Below, piece by piece: positions 61,529-64,000 of a stretch of 64,000 nt of DNA; the first letter of the stretch is position 1, and the number at the start of each line of letters is the position of its first letter. Below the pieces are notes generated by a model that ran no database searches, was not told the DNA's origin, and saw only the letters and a list, made by a program, of their open reading frames with translations. The DNA is from Cheilinus undulatus (lineage: Eukaryota; Chordata; Actinopteri; Labriformes; Labridae), in NCBI RefSeq assembly GCF_018320785.1, contig NC_054877.1:37842151-37906150 (forward strand), read 5' to 3'. The position numbers and the translations under genes are program-made.

Positions 61529-61665
61529 ATGCTGCCTCGCTCGATTTACTACGGGAGGATTGGGAGTGAGGGCACGGAGAGGCTGCTGGAGAGGTTTGGA
61601 CATGATGGCAGCTTTCTGCTTCGAGACAGTGAGACGGTGCCAGGGGTCTTCTGCCTGTGTGTGAG
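61529..61665 (+). CDS. sh2d1a-like: SH2D1A/SH2D1B-like SH2 adaptor, first coding exon (partial gene)
   Basis: The exon encodes the N-terminal half of a single SH2 domain: YYGRI at 7-11, then [10 protein letters not shown] at 26-35, which is the FLVRES-type loop with the phosphotyrosine-binding Arg at 32, then PGVFCLCV. This is the arrangement of SAP (SH2D1A) and EAT-2 (SH2D1B), small adaptors that bind SLAM-family receptor tails in T and NK cells. The donor is AG|GTGAGC at 61666 in phase 2. Starting at the ATG at 61529 gives 137 coding bases and the same N-terminal length as mammalian SAP, so I prefer it. In-frame ATGs at 61514 (better Kozak context) and 61490 would add 5 or 13 residues. SAP has Arg at position 13, whereas this protein has Ser. 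The following exons (rest of SH2 domain and tail) were not found before the window ends. A1 versus B1 cannot be decided from this exon. Confidence 0.85.
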
Positions 61666-62404
61666 GTGAGCTATGAAGACAAATATCAAAAAACATGGCT
61701 TTTAGATCAGTCCTCCAGCTGTGAATTAATCTGTGATTATACTCAGATCTTTTGAAAGTGAACTGCATGATTTCCATTAATCAGCATACCCTAGTCAAAC
61801 TAAAAAGTCTTTTAAAACCCTGAACCATTACTGCTAGTGTACTGTCAGACACCAGCGTCTGTTAACTCACTTTACAATCAATAAAATCACCTTTTACTTA
61901 TAGAAACTATATGTTAATCAGTTTTAAATGATGAATCTAATTAACTAAGCTTTTGTAACTAACCATAATGAATCATATATTGATCATTTAAAAATGACTA
62001 CATTACTGGTAGATTCAGTGCTAGTCCTGTTTCTAGTTGGTTTGATCTCACCCCACAAACAGACTAACCCCGTTCTCTTGTTCCCTCTGTTCTCAGCCTT
62101 CTTTCTGTCTATCTCTGCCTTTTCATTGGTGTTTTGTTAATCTTAGAATTGAAGTTTTTTCTACATTAATCAATTTTAACAGCAGCTGCACAGATGAGGC
62201 TTAATGTCACAGACAAGAAAGAACATAAGGTACTTCTGATTGGCATCGTAACTTTTTCGAAGCTTTTTAAACAGCAGCTCCGATTTCTGTTAAAGTGAAA
62301 AGATTGCACATCAGTAGATGCTTTTGTTTATTCATTTAACCTTTATTTAATTCTCAAATGGAGATTAAAAAGTGGAAAAAAGATGATGCTCAGTAACAAC
62401 ACTC
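61666..62404 (+). other. First intron of the SH2D1-like gene, unique part
   Basis: Begins with the donor gtgagc. No exon for the second half of an SH2 domain was found here. AT-rich without recognisable repeats. Confidence 0.5.
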
Positions 62405-62425
62405 AGGATGCACGATATTATCTGT

Positions 62426-63083
62426 TAGTGTTGTAGTACTCATGACTGGTCTCAAGACCACATTTTGAATGTCTTGGTTTTGTCTCGGACTCAAGAGCAT
62501 TTTTACTCGGTCTTGTCTCAGTCTCTATTGGCCAGACTCAGGATTTTCCATCAAGACCGGTCGAGACCAGCACTGATCTGCTATTGTTCAATTTCGTTAT
62601 TGTGATAATGAGGAGAAGCACTTTTTAAAACAACAAATACCCACACCTGCAAAAACTCAGACAGCAGTCCATCTTAATTCTAATCAGAAATACCTTTAAA
62701 CACTTACTTTAGACCTCAATGACCTGACTAATCTAGATACACTTCTCACTTTCATATATTTAAAATAATTCTGGACTTGTCAGTGGCTTTTAAATATATA
62801 AAAGGATTTTTTTTATACAAGAAGTTAGTTGGACAAATTTGTTAATATTTGAGACTTTTGCATGTTGTGCTTTCAAATTTGTTAAAAAGAAATCTAAGAT
62901 TAAAGAGGAATGCTCTTTAACTGTTCAACCGTGTCATGGTTTTTCAAAATTTATTTTTATGGTCTTGGTCTTGTCTGAGTCTCCGCTTGTCTTGGTCTTG
63001 GTCTTGACTCAGTCTTGACCCCCAAAAGACTTGGTCTTGGGCAACTCTTGGTCTCGGATAGTGTGGTCTTGAGTACAACACTA
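62426..63083. mobile_element. hAT-type element, 658 bp
   Basis: Begins TAGTGTTGTAGTACTC and ends GAGTACAACACTA. Flanked by ttatctgt (62418-62425) and ttatctat (63084-63091), an 8-bp duplication with one mismatch. The interior repeats ggtcttg/tctcgg text (cttggtcttggtcttgactc). No transposase. Confidence 0.75.
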
Positions 63084-63093
63084 TTATCTATGT

Positions 63094-63388
63094 CAGTGGT
63101 TCTCAACTGGTTGAGTCACGGGACCCACCATCAACTCCTCAAGGAGAATTGCGAACCAAATTTGGAGATCTTTTTGGTCAATCAAATGTATTTATTAAAA
63201 AAAAATATTAGATCTTGGGCCTAAGAAGGTACAAAAGTTGTAACAAAAAAACCCAGAAAAATATGCATATTTTATAGAGTCTCATAGACAATTTGGCTAA
63301 AATTTTTTCCCAGGCATACATCCGCAACCCACTGAAAAGGGCTTCACAACCCACTTTTGGGACCTGACCCACCATTTGAGAACCACTG
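63094..63388. mobile_element. hAT-type element, 295 bp
   Basis: Begins CAGTGGTTCTCAACTGGT and ends CATTTGAGAACCACTG. Flanked by atctatgt (63086-63093) and atctaggt (63389-63396), one mismatch in eight. No coding capacity. Family members also occur at 48,192 and 59,507. Confidence 0.85.
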
Positions 63389-63769
63389 ATCTAGGTGATA
63401 TTGGTATCACGAAATATTAGCTGTAAAAGAGAATTATTGGTATCTGCTTATATTTATAACTGATGAATTGGCTATGAAAACCTGCCCATATCAGCTGTAA
63501 ATATTTGGCGTACGTACGAATGAATTAGTGAAGTTTCAGGCAGGAACAATAGACATCAGACGCAGCCTTTTACCTTGAAGTGTGTTTTAAGGACTGGTGT
63601 TCAAGGTCTGATTTAAATATCTGTATCTCATGGTATCAGCTAAAATTATTATGTAAATATCAGCGTATCAGATGTAGGCAAAAATAATCCAGTTCTGTGC
63701 ATCGCTAACAATAACACACTTTGTTGAAATGTTGTCAAGATCTGTGTCTTTAACTGTCCAAGAGACACA

Positions 63770-64000
63770 GCAGTTTCAGCATTCAGGACAGTGACTCAAA
63801 ACATACCTCAAAAAGCACCAAGAAATGGTGGGAGACAAAGCGCTGGATAGTTTTCCACTTTCTGAAGTGGCCAGCAATGAATCCGGATCTAAATCCCATT
63901 GAACACCTATGGAGAGATCTCAAAACTGCTGTTGCAAGAAGCACCCTTCAAATCTGAGAGACCTGGAGCAGTTTGCAAAAGAAGAGTGGTCCAAAATTCC
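63770..64000 (+). mobile_element. Tc1-like transposon C-terminal part, cut by window end
   Basis: Plus-strand text near 63,876-63,930 encodes MNPDLNPIEHLWRDL, the DDE-domain segment with the catalytic Glu of Tc1-like transposases. It is followed by TAVAR and a stop soon after. The upstream part is decayed. Confidence 0.8.

Larger units (their letters stand above)
62405..63705. mobile_element. Outer DNA-transposon remnant hosting nested elements
   Basis: The left part aggatgcacgatatta (62,405) and right part ttctgtgcatcgct (near 63,690-63,705) look like the mirrored ends of a GGATGCACGAT family element. Two smaller elements lie inside, and 63,400-63,690 (ttggtatcacgaaatattag, tcatggtatcagct) is its right half. 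Confidence 0.5.

Overview
The window looks like a repeat-rich stretch of a ray-finned (teleost) fish nuclear genome. The evidence is spliced vertebrate genes with GT-AG introns, abundant decayed Tc1-like transposons, several small hAT-type elements with 8-bp target duplications, a Penelope-like retroelement remnant, tRNA-derived SINEs, and long GGTA/GATG/GATA/CA simple repeats. No bacterial or viral gene organisation is present. The species cannot be fixed from the sequence alone.

Layout: about 1-49,000 is gene-poor. I found no gene there that I can name. It holds minisatellites (42-bp units at 2,179; a GGTA/GATG array at 19,115-19,948), a pyrimidine-rich tract near 8,050-10,560, SINEs at 12,130, 27,886 and 37,170, Tc1 remnants at 20,000, 34,640, 39,895-42,485, 46,640 and 48,235, nested transposons at 29,320-32,050, and several unnamed dispersed repeats seen two to four times. 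Two open stretches (10,687-10,861 plus strand; 47,767-48,052 minus strand) might be exon remnants, but I could not identify them.

49,156-56,301 holds one complete six-exon gene on the plus strand, the orthologue of human CXorf38 (305 codons). All introns are phase 0, there is a YY1-like and a GC-box motif just upstream, and an AATAAA signal lies 118 bases after the stop. The predicted protein has a Cys-rich zinc-ribbon-like N-terminal half and an R-N-x3-H motif of the kind found in HEPN-fold proteins.

56,310-61,400 is intergenic, with a Penelope-like fragment (minus strand) and a Tc1 remnant. 61,529-61,665 is the first coding exon of an SH2D1A/SH2D1B-type (SAP/EAT-2) lymphocyte SH2 adaptor. 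Its later exons are not in the window. The last 1.6 kb of its first intron holds hAT-type elements nested in one another, then a Tc1 fragment running off the end. The two genes are separate transcription units in the same orientation, about 5.2 kb apart. Nothing in the sequence shows that they work together.
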